A stretch of DNA of 53,177 nucleotides from Spongospora subterranea f. sp. subterranea (taxonomy: Eukaryota; Endomyxa: Phytomyxea; Phytomyxea; Plasmodiophorida): positions 1 through 53,177 of the forward strand of contig JAUGWO010000245.1 in assembly GCA_049724395.1 (NCBI GenBank), in the 5' to 3' direction. Below the pieces are notes generated by a model. It ran no database searches, was not told where the DNA came from, and saw only the letters and a program-made list of their open reading frames with translations. This document shows positions 11,750 through 23,726 of the stretch, in pieces (positions within the stretch are counted from its first letter, which is position 1; the number at the start of each line of letters is the position of its first letter). Made by a program: the position numbers and the translations under genes.

Positions 11750-14700
11750 TGAGATCGTTCACTATTGAATGGTCAATAGTGATGATTCCTTTTAATGCTG
11801 TGGCGAACACTGAATCCAGTACAGTCCGAACCATTATAGTCCTGAAAGACCCATTGTCTTTCAAAATTTTCCCGTTCTCGATCAACTTGAAAATATCTGA
11901 TAAATACAACAATAAATAGCCGTTGCAAAGATGCCAACGATGAGAACTCCAAATGAATTTAACGCGATTTTCATAGTGACTGACATGTATTTCTGTGGAT
12001 TTGAAACAGGATACAATAAATACCTGGGAATCCAATAAACCCGGTACGCCGAACGTGACCACATCGTCCATCATGCTCTACGGTTTCAATGAACAAAACA
12101 GTCCCATCACTTCCTGCGACTAAACACCATGACAGGTGTCACGTGCACCGAGATGATCTCATTTATAAAGAACCAGGATACCTGAACTTGCAGCATTTTG
12201 TGATTTTCCTTCCGACCAAGAAGAGCACGCAAGTCAACCGAGAATATTTTTGACACACGATCGTATCAAACGATCATTATATCAAGCGATTAAAATAAGA
12301 AGCTTCGCAAATAGTAGATGTTTGAAAAAACCCCAATCTTCTATGCTGACTGAAGCACCTCTGATATCCACACCAGAACGATAAACAACGTTCGTTTGTC
12401 AAGGGTATCGTTCATAAACTCATGTGGGTTGATTGCCAAATTGTGTTAATTTATTGAGACCCCTTTTAGTCGCGCCCTAAAAACAACCCGGAAACTCTCA
12501 TATTGAAAACACTGGACGGCAGTGCCCCTGTCCACATGACATCAAGTCAAACATTATCGCTGTCGAGAAAACGTCATTGTGATGCAATGTTTAACGAGGC
12601 TATTTCAGAGTTGCGTGGTGAAATAGAGACAAATCAGCTGGGGAAGATCAAAAACAAGTTTCATCGTCATACCATGTTTGCTGTGTCGAACCCCTGATGT
12701 CGGCGTTGTTGACTTTGCCGGCGGTTGATCATGAAGTGTCCCGATGCATCAGCAGTCGTTAGCGTCCATGGATTTGTAGTGATGGTATTGAAAGCTAACG
12801 AGAAACTGTTTTTTTGACAGATGATGTTCTGATATATTTTCGTGTTTCAGAGACCACCTAGCCTGGTGCTGCCAGCTCGATCGAATGCCGTTCAGGTTTA
12901 GCCTTTATGTGTGCTTGTAATTGTACTGTAGTTCAGCACGCCATGGTTTGACTCGGAACACGGCTTCCCAACAGCTCGACGCCAATGCGTTTTGATACTA
13001 CGACACCAACCAGGTCACCGCCAACTTAGACGAACGTGCTGTACGTGTCTTTTTGCTCAGTTGGATGGGTCGCCCCGACGACCATCCAGGTTAGCCTCAA
13101 TAATTTGTACCTACGAGTTTTTGAAAGGAAAACGAACCGACTTATTAGCAACTCAAAGATTAATATATCTTTAACGGCACAACCGTCGTTCATATCAGCG
13201 TGAAAATTGTTGTAGGTCTGGAAAACTGAAAACGGGAGTCCCCTGACACCGGTGATTGGAATTCCGCCCATTTCGATTACTGTTGAATATTTTACATCGA
13301 GACGGGTGTTGACGGCAGTGGGAAAGGGGCGGCGGTAGCAGAGTCGTGTATGAGATTGAGTGATCATCTGACGCCCCCAAATCATTGAAAGTGTATGTCG
13401 CCGCTGCTGTTTTCATATGGTCTGGGACATTTTTTGTTCACGGGTACCGTTAGTTTCGACAAAGCCGCATCCTCGACGACTTCAAATCGAGTTTTTCCAA
13501 TATTGATTAGTTCGACCGGATAAGGGCATGATATTCATGAATTCTTCCGTCGGAATAAACAGCGACCAGCTGGAACTTTGAGAATATACTGGTTCCAATA
13601 TCGACGAATGGAAAATACGATGTGACCGAGATTCGTCAAGATTCTGTTGGATAGAGGTGCCGATCACGCCATAAACGGATAAGAATGTGAACACACCATT
13701 GTATATGGATGTGAATGGTCGGCTGTTGATCGCATCGCGACATCCAAACCATTTGAATACGGGCGTCTCTACAGGAAGGACGAAATGATTCTTCAATGAT
13801 GGAAGAAACTGATGTCAAATGTATATGATTATATTGGTGGAAACCTCAGTCAATGCTCATTCTCGTCAATAACCAGAAATTGTACCATATCGGGGACACT
13901 CTTCGCAATAGGGCTATCGTCGGTTGGTCGTCATTTTGCACTTTGACATGGAAAAGCCCCTCAAACAAGCGGATAATGTAGGGAAACGATGGTCAAGGAT
14001 TGGTTGGATGGAGACCTGAATCCCATGATCGCTGATAGATATGGGGATACAGTACTGCCACTTTTGGCAAAAGAGCACGACCTTGATATTGCCTTAATAT
14101 CCTTTGAAGTCAAATTATCTGTTGAGATCTCACAGAAGTAAACAGATAATTAGCGATAGAATTGATGCGGCGTCGTTCCATCTTGTGTGGCAGAATATAA
14201 TGAATGAACGTTTTGAGGGATTGGGTGGATCATTACTTCTCTTTGTGACACCAACGAAATCGCTGGTGGAGGAAATCTTATCAAGAATCACGACCTTGAC
14301 CTAACGAACCTGCATATTAACATAGAAAAATGACCCACATATGCATCAAAACGAACAACTTGGTGCCATTCAATAAACGACAAGAATCGGGACATGCTGA
14401 GGCCATTCAATAATGCCATTCGGGCAATGACACCGAGTCGACTACCGCAATCATTGACTCAGATGGCGATAAGGATATTAATGCAATAGTCTGTCAGGTC
14501 GGAGAACTCGGTGACAATGGAGACGCCACGACGTCGCGGTTTGATTGTCGGGGAGTAAGTGGTGTTGGATGCTAGTGTGGTGATGGATTAGGTGATGATG
14601 ATATTGTGATCACGTCATGATCACCTGACCGATGTGATCACCTCCATCACATTGAACATCACATGAAAAAAGCTGGGCATTAGTGATCCTCTCCATTTAG

Positions 14701-14940
14701 ACGAAGGACTGTTGCAAGAATGGCCATATTGACTGCGATCAAATCCTATCTGTACCTCACTCTCCTGTGGATTCCGAACCTTTTCTAGTGGACTACATTC
14801 CCCAATGATCAGCGTGATTATTATCAACACGCTGATGTGAAATGTCTGGGGGGCTCTACCATCATTGCGATATGCTACTTTTCGCTTCTGGTTCGACATC
14901 TCGCGATGCGACACCTTGTAGCGCCAGCTGATACTCAATT
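11750..14940 (-). pseudogene. Decayed membrane-protein gene, perhaps ITFG1/FG-GAP-like
   Basis: The minus strand carries a chain of protein-like segments in shifting frames. An amino-terminal candidate at about 14903-14800 starts MSNQKRKVAYRNDG, followed by a hydrophobic signal or anchor (FHISVLIIITLII). Middle pieces include SKFQLVAVYSDGRIHEYHAL (near 13550) and MGGIPITGVRGLPFSVFQ (near 13240). A C-terminal piece near 12000-11880 has a single membrane span (FGVLIVGIFATAIYCCIY) preceded by a DSQVFIV / YLLYPVSNP-like block and followed in another frame by a charged DREREN tail. Order and topology resemble ITFG1 (T-cell immunomodulatory protein, extracellular FG-GAP repeats, one span, short charged tail). 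No FG-GAP calcium motif survives on this strand, so this is a tentative reading. It is broken in many places. Confidence 0.25.
14104..14570 (+). other. Isolated calcium-motif-like segment
   Basis: At about 14425-14560 the plus strand reads GNDTESTTAIIDSDGDKDIN followed by AIVCQVGELGDNGDATTSRF. The DSDGDKD run has the spacing of FG-GAP or dockerin/EF-type calcium loops, and a GTAAGT donor follows at about 14558. It could be one exon of a host gene on this strand, opposite to the membrane-protein remains, or chance. Not extendable with confidence. Confidence 0.2.
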
Positions 14941-15480
14941 TTCATCTGTCTCACTTAGAGTGTAATTCAGGAATTTCCAGAACAAAGGTCTTGCTTTTTC
15001 CGATCAACACTGAAAGTTGCTTTCGATGCATTCTTGCGCATTTAGTCGTTGTATTATTTAACAATTGCCCTAACGGCTTCCGGAGTCGCCCGAGAACAGT
15101 AATTCCCCACGAGCGACATGCCATCTCATCTGGCCTTTGATCTTCAAAATACCCATCAATTTCCGTTGGATGGGGACTTAGAAATCATTGATATCGATGA
15201 CATTCAACAGGACATAGATCAACTGGTTGAGTTCGTGTTGCCTCTGGCGTGGAATTTCAGCTGGAGTTGTGCTGTATCCTTGTCAGCGTCGTCGTGAACT
15301 GGGATGGCTTCGTCGCTGTATATGTGCAGTGATTTCGTAAAGCTTTTTCGAAGCCGCTTCGCTCGCCTTCGTGGAAATGACTTCTCGGGAATAGTCTCTA
15401 CAATATGAGATATTTGGGCATCTTTAAAGCTCAAAAAAATACACCCAATTGATCAGCATTTTCGTTTGAGAGGGGGAAGT
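14941..15480. other. No gene seen
   Basis: A short minus-strand open segment (15219-15434, Arg/Ser-rich) is present without recognisable motifs. This is probably the flank of the gypsy fossil that follows. Confidence 0.3.
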
Positions 15481-16430
15481 GCAGACCCCGGCGGCCTGGT
15501 TTGTCGCCCTATAACACACTCGTTGTTCATCATCGTTGTTGGTGTCACCTCATCGAGGTTCTTTGAACTCCTGACAGATTGACAGTTAAGGTCCACTCAA
15601 AGACTCTGTGTGTATTATATCGGCGCCTCAATGCCATAACCACAAAAAATCGGTATCCTCTTCCTCGAATCGACTTCATTTTTCCCCAATCTAACCGAGG
15701 GAGGTACTTTTCCAAAATCGATTTACGAGGCGCTTATAACTTCTCCCAAGGCTTCATCGATGATGTATTTGCTGACTTCATTGGGCTCAAGCACATACCT
15801 CGACGATATAATTATATATTCCGAAACCAAAGCACAAAACACCAACCACTTCAGACTTGTTCTTGGCCTTCTAAGGAAACGCCGACTCTTTGTCAAACTT
15901 GAAAGATGTCAATTCTATCAACAACGAATCCACTTCCTCTTATACATATTATCTCATGATTTCTTGGAAAATGAATAGCGATAGAGTCTCTACGGTGCAC
16001 TTGCATTGTCAGTACCCCCGATCAATCAAGGAAGTTCAATTGTTCTTAGGGTTTGCCAAATTTTTAGAGCATTTTTATTCCAGATTTCTCAATAATTTCC
16101 CTATTACTGCACGCGTTAGGTCGAAAAGGCCTACCTACCCTAGATTTCGAATGGCTTGATCAGACTCAGAAGGCGTTTTCGCCTTTGAAACATGCGTTTT
16201 CACCCCCATCCGTTTTGCAAACTTCGACCCTCATTACCAATGATCGGCAGAAGCACAAGCGTCAGATTTTGCAATAGGGGCTATACTATCCCCAACTCAC
16301 TCCTGTCTGCGAGCATCTTCCGAATTGGGTTTTATATTTTGACGATGTTGACGCTCAAGGACTATTGGATCCTGGACGATGTATCGGGTCGCTACATGAA
16401 TCTGAAGGTCGTCCATATCGATATATGATT
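15480..16430 (+). mobile_element. Ty3/gypsy retrotransposon fossil (pol fragment)
   Basis: Part of a reverse transcriptase of the Ty3/gypsy order is recognisable: RRLNAITTKNRYPLPRID, then YFSKIDLRGAYN, then the YLDD active-site block with IIIYSET. A short piece of the connection/RNase H region follows. No LTRs, gag, protease or integrase are visible here. It is a fragment, broken several times and clearly old. Confidence 0.75.
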
Positions 16431-16778
16431 GTGATGTCATTTGATGATGATATGATCTCGGGATACTGCTCTGTAAGTATGATACCGCCTACATACAGCT
16501 CAATATCATTACAATCACCATACAACCCTTGATAGGCGTTTGAAAACCTTAAATTCAATTCAAATATGGTGATCCTTTAGGAACCCAAATGCTGTTTGTT
16601 ATTGAACATTTATAGAGTTTCATGCTAGGATCCACACTATTTGGTTTATCTACAAAATACGCGGAAAACGTCCATAAGGGGTGGACTGAACCCAAAGTGG
16701 ACACTTAAAAAAAAACGGAGGGAGTATGAAGGATGAATGTATTTGACATTGTTTGTTAGTTCTAAATCTGGTTTGAAT
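16431..16778. other. Spacer between gypsy fossil and copy B
   Basis: No gene. It contains the 3' flank of copy B, including AAGGATGAATGTATTTGACATTG at 16728-16750, which corresponds to the 3' flank of copy A just after its stop (about 1800-1826). Confidence 0.5.
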
Positions 16779-18537
16779 TCAAAGATGAGGGTCTGCCTGA
16801 ATGGTCTTTTGCAAGGCCTTTAGGATGGTCTCCTGGTAAAGTTTTACCATTTGTGGGACTAGAAAAGGCGACGATGTCAATGAATCCGGCAATCTATTGA
16901 AGGGGCCGAAAAGGGTGAGATGAACAGGATGGCGCTGGTACTTGTAATCCGAAAGTGATAGCAAAATGGGTTTTTTTGAAATTTCCGAAATGAACAGATT
17001 AATTAACTCCTCGACTGCTCGATACAAATCGCCAATCAAATCAGGATTCCACCTGTTTGGAACAAGCCCTGAGTGACACGACTAATGAGGGATATATCCA
17101 ATCCAGAATTTTTGGCCCACGATAGATTTCGCGGTGGAATGTGCGAAAGCTTCTCAACTCTCGTTTGCAGGAATCAAGAAAATGAGCTTTGATGGCAAGA
17201 AAAACACGTTCGCTTTCAGGATCGGACTCAGCAGGAGGAACTGACTGAAGAAATGGGTTGTGTTGTTCAGCAATTGAAGTTTTGTCAAACAACGGCAGGT
17301 CAATATACTCCTGACAGATAATTTTGATAATCTCGAGACTGTGTTGAGGAAGCAATCCCATCTTCACAATTGACCGATCTATGATCCTCAGTATTCCATC
17401 AAACAGAAGATTATCTTCATCCAATAGGATCTTTTCTGAGGCCCGAATCCCGTCCTGCTCTTCAAATGATTGCAGAATGATGAACTTACTGGGAAGTTTG
17501 CTCATGAATTGGTTGAGGTCGTTAGATAATCTGGAGATACAGATTTTTATATCGCGAAAGCGAATGAATAGTTCATCCATGGGCCGAAGACCGTCCAGAT
17601 ACTGATTGATCAGACTGGTAACTTGTATCAAGCCTGGGTGCACATTCCCTTTGTCATTCGTCATCTCGTTTATCTCGGACACATCTTTGAGATTCTTCGA
17701 GAGAAATTCCTGATCAAGGTGATTCTTGATACAACTGCCTACAGTGCAATGGATAAAATACTGCCAAGATCGCATGTTCAAATCAATGCACTTGAATTGG
17801 TCCAATGCAATTTGAACAAGAGCACATCGCAGATCTGAATTGTCATCAACTGCGTTCAAGTTCTGGGTTCCCATGAGAGTTCGCTCCCAGATCTTGTTGA
17901 AAGAGAACTGGATTTTTTGTTCAATCTGGGAGTGAATGAGTTCAATTTGACAGGAACTGATTTCGAGTTTATCCGGATGTTGCTGTTGGTCGAATATAAC
18001 AGGTAAAGGTTGAGAATTTTGGACATTGTATACAGGTGGGTGTGAGCTCAAATCAATAGGTTGATACTGATCCAGTTCAAGTTGAAGATATTGTGCACTT
18101 TGCAGAAAGTTTTGGTGAATGAAAAGATCAGGTTGGGGATGTTCGAGAACCTGTTCAGTTGGTATTTGGCCGAATAAATCAGATTGACAGTAAGACAGGT
18201 GCATATCTGGCAAACGTTGTACTTGACTGAATTTCTGTTTTCCCTTGGGGTGAGATTGAGACTTTCCCAGTTTTTGTTTTTTGTGTACATGACCAGCGAA
18301 TTCGGATTGTGGTTGAAGGTGGACGGATTGACTTTGCTGTTGAACATGGAGGTTCACTATATCAATTTGAAGTTCATCGCTTTGGCCACTGGTGTCTGTA
18401 TCAATGACACTATTGAGAGCCATTGGCTGTTGAGGCATTCTATGTCCTTTGTTTGACACTGCAACACCAAGGCCCATCAGCGACATGATGATGATGATAA
18501 CCGCCATTGCCATGCTTTTGTGATGGTGTCTGTCCAT
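16779..18537 (-). CDS. Secreted repeat-protein family, copy B (nearly whole)
   Basis: Unrecognised family. The ATG at 18535-18537 starts a 498-residue frame. Residues 1-27 form a signal peptide (basic MDRHHHK, then AMAVIIIIMSLMGLGVAVS). Residues 30-220 are Gln/His/Pro-rich and repetitive (LSSHPPVYNVQNSQPLPVIF, DQQQHPDKLEISSCQIELIH). Residues 225-498 are a conserved, probably helical domain (ALVQIALDQFKC, GLIQVTSLINQYLDGLRPMD, FIILQSFEEQDGIRA, EYIDLPLFDK). The frame stops at 17041. Compared with copy A there is one extra base near 17055, and the next 260 bases (16779-17039) continue the family's C-terminus (DLYRAVEELINLF...ALQKTIQADPHL) in another frame. Either the protein is naturally 86 residues shorter or one base breaks it. 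It is tandem with copy C and in the same direction. The signal peptide implies secretion; an effector-like role is inference. Confidence 0.7.
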
Positions 18538-18576
18538 TTCCAGTCAGGGTAGAGCACAGTCCGTCGCTGCTCCAAT

Positions 18577-18586
18577 CTATTTATGG
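18577..18586 (-). promoter_or_regulatory. TATA-like element of copy B
   Basis: On the minus strand this reads CCATAAATAG, 39 bases before the ATG of copy B. The same element at the same place stands before copy C (23407-23416), within about 100 bases of well-conserved upstream sequence. Conservation between the two diverged copies is the main support. Confidence 0.5.
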
Positions 18587-18803
18587 ATTGTGGGGCAGCA
18601 ATAATCTGACTGGCCCAGTACACCGTCCGTCGTATTTTGCCCCAACTGGTCTACTCCACCCCGCATCCCAACAGTGAGGTCCCCTGAAGTACCGTAGACC
18701 CACGATATAACTACTGTACACAGGTTTAATAACTACACAGGGGGGTCGGTCAAATAAGTTGCCACACATTGGCCGAACATTGGTGGTTTGTTCTTCTCAA
18801 CAA

Positions 18804-21471
18804 ATGGCTCCCAATTCTGAACAACTCTCAGATGAGAGCAACCTGTTCCATAACTCATGAGATTCTTTCGAGTTACTGCAAAAATACGTTAGTGAAATTG
18901 CCTCCGATGACGGTGTGATGTTTGCAAGGACTGGCAAAAAGATTTCGAAGGACGACTTTGTCAAAGCCTTCGGACCGGACTTGGAATACGAGACGTGGCC
19001 TTTAAAGAGGCTATTTCTATTGCATTCGCAATAAGCACCATCGTAAAGAATCCACAAACCTTCTGGTCAGTCGACAAGTTTTAAATCGGATTGTTCATAT
19101 CGTTTACAATTTCGTTTCAATTTTTCCGATGGCAGCTATTATCTAACTCCAGAACACTCCATTCGTACTCATTCTCATGAGGTCTTCAGGCAGAACATCT
19201 GGGCGTCAACGTGACAGCTCATATCCTATGAGAAGGAAATGACTCCTGACGAGGTCCAATACACCTTGCAACTTGGCCCATCAGACCTTGGGGTGTTCGA
19301 AGGCCCGAGAGATCCTGAGATCGCGATTTCCAATTCGGGATTATGGTGGGCAATTATTAAGCCGTCTACTGAAAAGAGGCCATGAGCAACGGTTTGGCTC
19401 AGGTCCTGACGCCATTTCTTCTTTTATGGAGTTAGGTATATCAATAAGGAATTCAGGCGGAATCTTCCAATTTGACATAGCCAATGATCTCAAATTGAAT
19501 GAGGTTTATATCATGAAACCGTTGATGAAGGAATATGCTCTTAAAGTCGCGATTTTGTTATCCAAGATGGCACACACAGCTGTGACAAGTACGATCTCAT
19601 TTTGCTGGTCAATTCACTCGTGGATTCGCTGGGACGTTCGGTTATCTGCAGCTATTCTCAGTTTCGATCAGAGCAGTCTGATCTTTCAATTCGAGGTCTC
19701 CGTCCTTTTGGGCTTGATTCTCCAGGCACCTCTTACATGACTGATGATGGGCCTTGCTTCAATCTTGTTGCAGAAGAGCTCGATAAGGGGCATCTGCAGT
19801 GCACCAAGCATTATCAAAACTTGATATTTCCTGCCCGAGCGGGTCTTGGCCATTCTGCTGATGCTTTTATCACCGATATGAATAAGGCGATATATCATGA
19901 CGTTCGGACAAGTCAAGGCATTGTTTCCCATCTCGAAACATCTTTCGAGATCGTATGGGCACTATCCCTCTGCTGCAAAGGTGATTCAAGCGCTGATACG
20001 TGATCAACATAAAGTCTGTGCTACCATACGTCCAAATATTTTACTGCTGGCGCTCATTCAACTCAACGCGGGAAGGTAGCAATTCCCGGTTGAAACAGCA
20101 AGGTCAAAACAAAAGACAGCTCTGTAAATCTTTTTACAGCATTATACTCAGCTTGTTGAAAAACAAAAAGAGGAAACTTTGAACGACAACATAAAACTTA
20201 TTCAGGGAGATAGATTGTGGAACCAATACACCCGTACATTTTGGGAGCAAGAATCCAAGTTTGCGTTTCGGTTCACTGCTTCGTCAACAAACGAAGGATG
20301 GATTGTCACTGATTTGAAGAAGGTTGATTCACCTTGTTCATTTTTAACAAAATAGTGACATTTGTTCAGGATCAGTGGAGTATTCCGTCACGAAGTTCGA
20401 TGAGGATACTTCACCAGAGTGTAGCTTTAATTGTTCATGGTGTTCTTCGCGTCATATGCCATGTCGGCACATCTGCGCCGTCGCTTTGGCAATGAAAACG
20501 GATCAGCGCCTTTCCATTGCAGAATGCTTGTTTTATTCAAATCCTTTACAGCTGGTCTTATCAATCGGCGCTGGGGATTGCAACATCACCCGTTATTTTC
20601 GTTGGCTTGTTCATGACTTTCTATCTCACTAAGACCCCACAAACTCCGAGTTGGCAGGATGGCGAATTTTGTTCTGATCAATCAGTGACAAATCATGTCG
20701 CGTTAGATGTGTGTTTCAAAATCGTCTATCCTTCGAAGTCCAACACGTGTTATTTGACCTTGATGAATCAATTTAAACAGGTGGTTAATCATGTCAAGAA
20801 TTTCCAAACCTATACAGGCATGCTGTTATCAACCTGACCAAGATGAAAAGTCAATCTACCTGTGGTGCTGATGATGGCACGTCGTGTTTTGAAGTGGTGC
20901 GGCGCCAACGACTGTTAAATATGGTAAAAAACGAAGAAAGGTCTCTGCAAGCGAAAACAGCAATGTTTCGTCGCTTGCGAGGAACCGCGCCAAACCTCAG
21001 TGCTCCTTGTGCAAACAACAAAACCAAGTATCAACGTACGGCCATTGCAGAGGAGCAAATTGCCCATCTGGACGCAAAGTTCTCCGAGAGATCCCCCGAC
21101 CTCAAGCAGATATTTTATGCCAGGTTTTTCGCGCTGGTGTTTTCATTTTTTGCCGAAAACTAACGACAATTTCAGATGATGCTGTTAACGCCGAAAAGTT
21201 GAACACGGTGATGCACTCAATGCTTGGTTTTACTGATTCCGACTCCGAGGAAGCCACTCAAGAGACATTATCTGCAGCCCAGCAGTTAGTATTAACTCGG
21301 TTCGGTGAACTGAAAGAATCAGTCCATTTCATTCACTGGAATAAGAAAACTGGTACGTTTTCATCTGTCTTGACAATCAAGAGCAATTTGATAATTATCT
21401 CCTTCCCAAAAGAGGAATTAATGATATCACACTCCTATTGCACAATTCCTGGTAAACGCCAAGTCAGTTAG
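18804..21471 (+). mobile_element. MULE DNA transposon with SWIM finger, decayed
   Basis: Pieces of a Mutator-like transposase lie in order on the plus strand. An N-terminal region starts at 18804 (MAPNSEQLSDESNLFHNS, stop, DSFELLQKYVSEIASDDGVM). The central transposase region spans about 19270-19990 (RLLKRGHEQRFGSGPDAISS; YMTDDGPCFNLVAEELDKGH with QCTKHYQNLIFPARAG). A SWIM zinc finger lies at about 20415-20480 (CSFNCSWCSSRHMPCRHIC, i.e. CxC...CxH). A C-terminal tail runs to 21471. At least six frame changes or stops separate them, so it is inactive. Terminal repeats were not identified. It lies between copies B and C and probably inserted there after the tandem duplication. Confidence 0.7.
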
Positions 21472-21684
21472 AATTGCATAAACGGTTTTCATGGAATTAA
21501 TGTATGTATTCTCTGAATTTGGTCTGTTGGGGAATTTTCTGGAGCTCCAGAACGATGAGAACTAGCAGTGAGTCAATCTGCATTCATCTGGCAAATCTGC
21601 AAAGGGTGTTAGAACGGGTCTTTCACAATGGCGTTCGGCAATTGAGGCGTGATGGAGATTGAAGAGTTCTGCTGCGTTTTGTTT

Positions 21685-23367
21685 TTACTCAGAAAATGGA
21701 ATTGATTGAAGAAATGGGTTGTGTTGTTCAGCAATTGAAATTTTGTCAAACAACGGCAGGTCAATATACTCCTGACAGATAATTTTGATAATTTCGAGAC
21801 TGTGTTGAGGAAGCAATCTCATCTTCACAATTGACCGATCTATGATCCTCAGTATTTCATCAAACAGAAGATTATCTTCATCCAATAGGATCTTTTCTGT
21901 GGCCCGAATCCCGTCCTGCTCTTCAAATGATTGCAGAATGATGAACTTACTGGGAAGTTTGCTCATGAATTGGTTGAGGTCGTTAGATAATCCGGAGATA
22001 CAGATTTTTATATCGCGAAAGCGAATGAATAGTTCATCCATGGGCCGAAGATCGTCCAGATACTGATTGATCACACTGGTAACTTGTATCAAGCCTGGGT
22101 GCACATCCCCTTTGTCGTTCGTCATCTCGGTTATCTTGCACATTTTTTGAGAATTTCGAGAGCAAATCTATTCAAGATATCACCTCCAGCAGCGCAGCGG
22201 ATAAAATACTGCAAAGAACGCTGGTTCAACTCAATGCACATGAACTGGTCCAATGCAATTTGAACTAGAGCACATCGCATATCTGAATTGCCATCAACTG
22301 CGCTCAACTTCTGGTGTCCCATGAGAATTTTCCACCAAATCGTGTTAAATGAGTACTGGAGTTTCTGTTGAAACTGGGAGTGAATGAGTTCAATTTGAGA
22401 GGGACTGAATTCGAGGTCATCTGGATGTTGCTGTTGATTGTACAGAGCAGGACTAAGTATAGGATGTGGGACATTGTCATCAAGTGGGTGTGAGATTAAC
22501 TGATCAGTTTCAGATTGATGGTGCTCAAGTGGAAGAAATTGGGTACTTTGCTGAGAGTTCTGTTGAATGAAAAGAACAGGTTGAGAATATTGGACGGTGT
22601 AATCAGGTGGGTGTTGGCTCACCTGACCAGTTTGAGGTTGAAACGATTGAGTATTTCTTAGTGGAAAGAACAGTGGTACTTTGACCATAGTTTTGGTTCT
22701 CCAGATCCTGCAGATTTGAATTCCAAAAGGTATTAGAGGATTGCTGGATTTCCGGTTCAATTGCTGAGTGAATGAGTTCACATAGAGAGGAACTGAATGC
22801 GAGTTTATCCGGATGTTGATGTTGGTCGGATATAACAGGTAAATGTTGAGAGTGTTGGACATTGTAAACAGGTGGGTGTGAGCTCAATTCAATAGGTTGA
22901 TACTGTTCCAGTTAAAGTTGAAGAAATTGTGCACTTTGCAAAACGTTTTGGTGAATCAAAAGATCAGGTTGAAAATGTTCAAAAACCTTTTCAGTTGGGA
23001 TTTGGCCGAGTAGATCAGATTGACAGTAAGACAGGTGCATATCTGGCAAATGTTGTACTTCACTGAGTTTCTGTTCCCTCGGGGTGAGATTGAGACTTTT
23101 TCCAGTTTTTGTTTTTGTGTACGTGGCCAGCGAATTCGGATTGTGGTTGAAGGTGGACGGATTGACGTTGCTGTTGAAAATGGAGGTTGAATGGCTCAAT
23201 TTGAAGTTCATCGCTTTGACCACTGGTGTCTGTGTCAATGACACTATTGAGAGCCATTGGCTGTTGAGGCATTCTATGCCTTTGTTTGACACTGCAACAC
23301 CAAAGCCCATCAGCGCCATAATGAAGATAATAGCCATTGCCATGCTCTTGTGATAAAGTCTGTCCAT
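21685..23367 (-). pseudogene. Secreted repeat-protein family, copy C (broken, 3' half lost)
   Basis: The ATG at 23365-23367 starts MDRLYHKSMAMAIIFIMALM, the same signal peptide as copy B. The frame departs from B just after it (near residue 31). The repeat region is longer than in B, with extra units at 22131-22880 (VSQHPPDYTVQYSQPVLFIQ, DQLISHPLDDNVPHPI). The conserved domain is open from 22143 to 21685 in another frame and ends abruptly at FLQSIPFSE. There the sequence jumps to DNA that in copy A lies several hundred bases beyond the gene's stop. So the last third of the gene and some flank have been deleted. At least three frame breaks mean it is not expected to make the full protein; a short signal-peptide product is possible. 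Confidence 0.7.
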
Positions 23368-23406
23368 TTCAAGTCAGGGTAGAGAACAGTTTGTCGCTGC
23401 TGTAAT

Positions 23407-23416
23407 CTATTTATGG
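23407..23416 (-). promoter_or_regulatory. TATA-like element of copy C
   Basis: Minus-strand CCATAAATAG, 39 bases before the ATG of copy C, matching the element before copy B at the same distance. Confidence 0.45.
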
Positions 23417-23531
23417 ATTGGGGGAACAGGAACAAGTTGACTGGCCCGTTATAATGTCCGCAGATTTTTTACATCACCGTTCTACTCCACTAGGGGTGAA
23501 CAAGGATACGGTTACGGCTAGCCGGCTAGAA

Positions 23532-23726
23532 AGGGACAAACAACATGATCTATTGTCACTAAACTCGATAAGGGACAAACAACATGGTCGATTGTCACTC
23601 AATTCCATAAGGGACAGACAACATGATCCATTGTCACTAATCTCGATAAGGGACAAACAACATGATCGATTGTCACTCAAAGGGTTAAGGGACAAACAAC
23701 ATGATCTATTGTCATTCTGCTATTGT
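23532..23726. repeat. 39-bp minisatellite, about five units
   Basis: Units start at 23532, 23571, 23610, 23649 and 23688. Each begins AGGGACAAACAACATG, continues with ATCBATTGTCACT and differs from its neighbours by a few bases. As 39 is a multiple of three, both strands stay open across it, giving 13-residue repeats on paper (plus: DKQHDLLSLNSIR), but no start, neighbours or homology support a gene. It lies in the upstream region of copy C. Confidence 0.9.

Noticed and set aside
14600-14650. Cluster of TGATCAC motifs as a regulatory site
   Set aside because: Three short copies in AT/GA-rich low-complexity DNA, no gene start nearby that would give it meaning.
23532-23726. CRISPR-like array
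   Set aside because: Units are contiguous 39-bp tandem repeats without unique spacers, and the DNA is eukaryotic.
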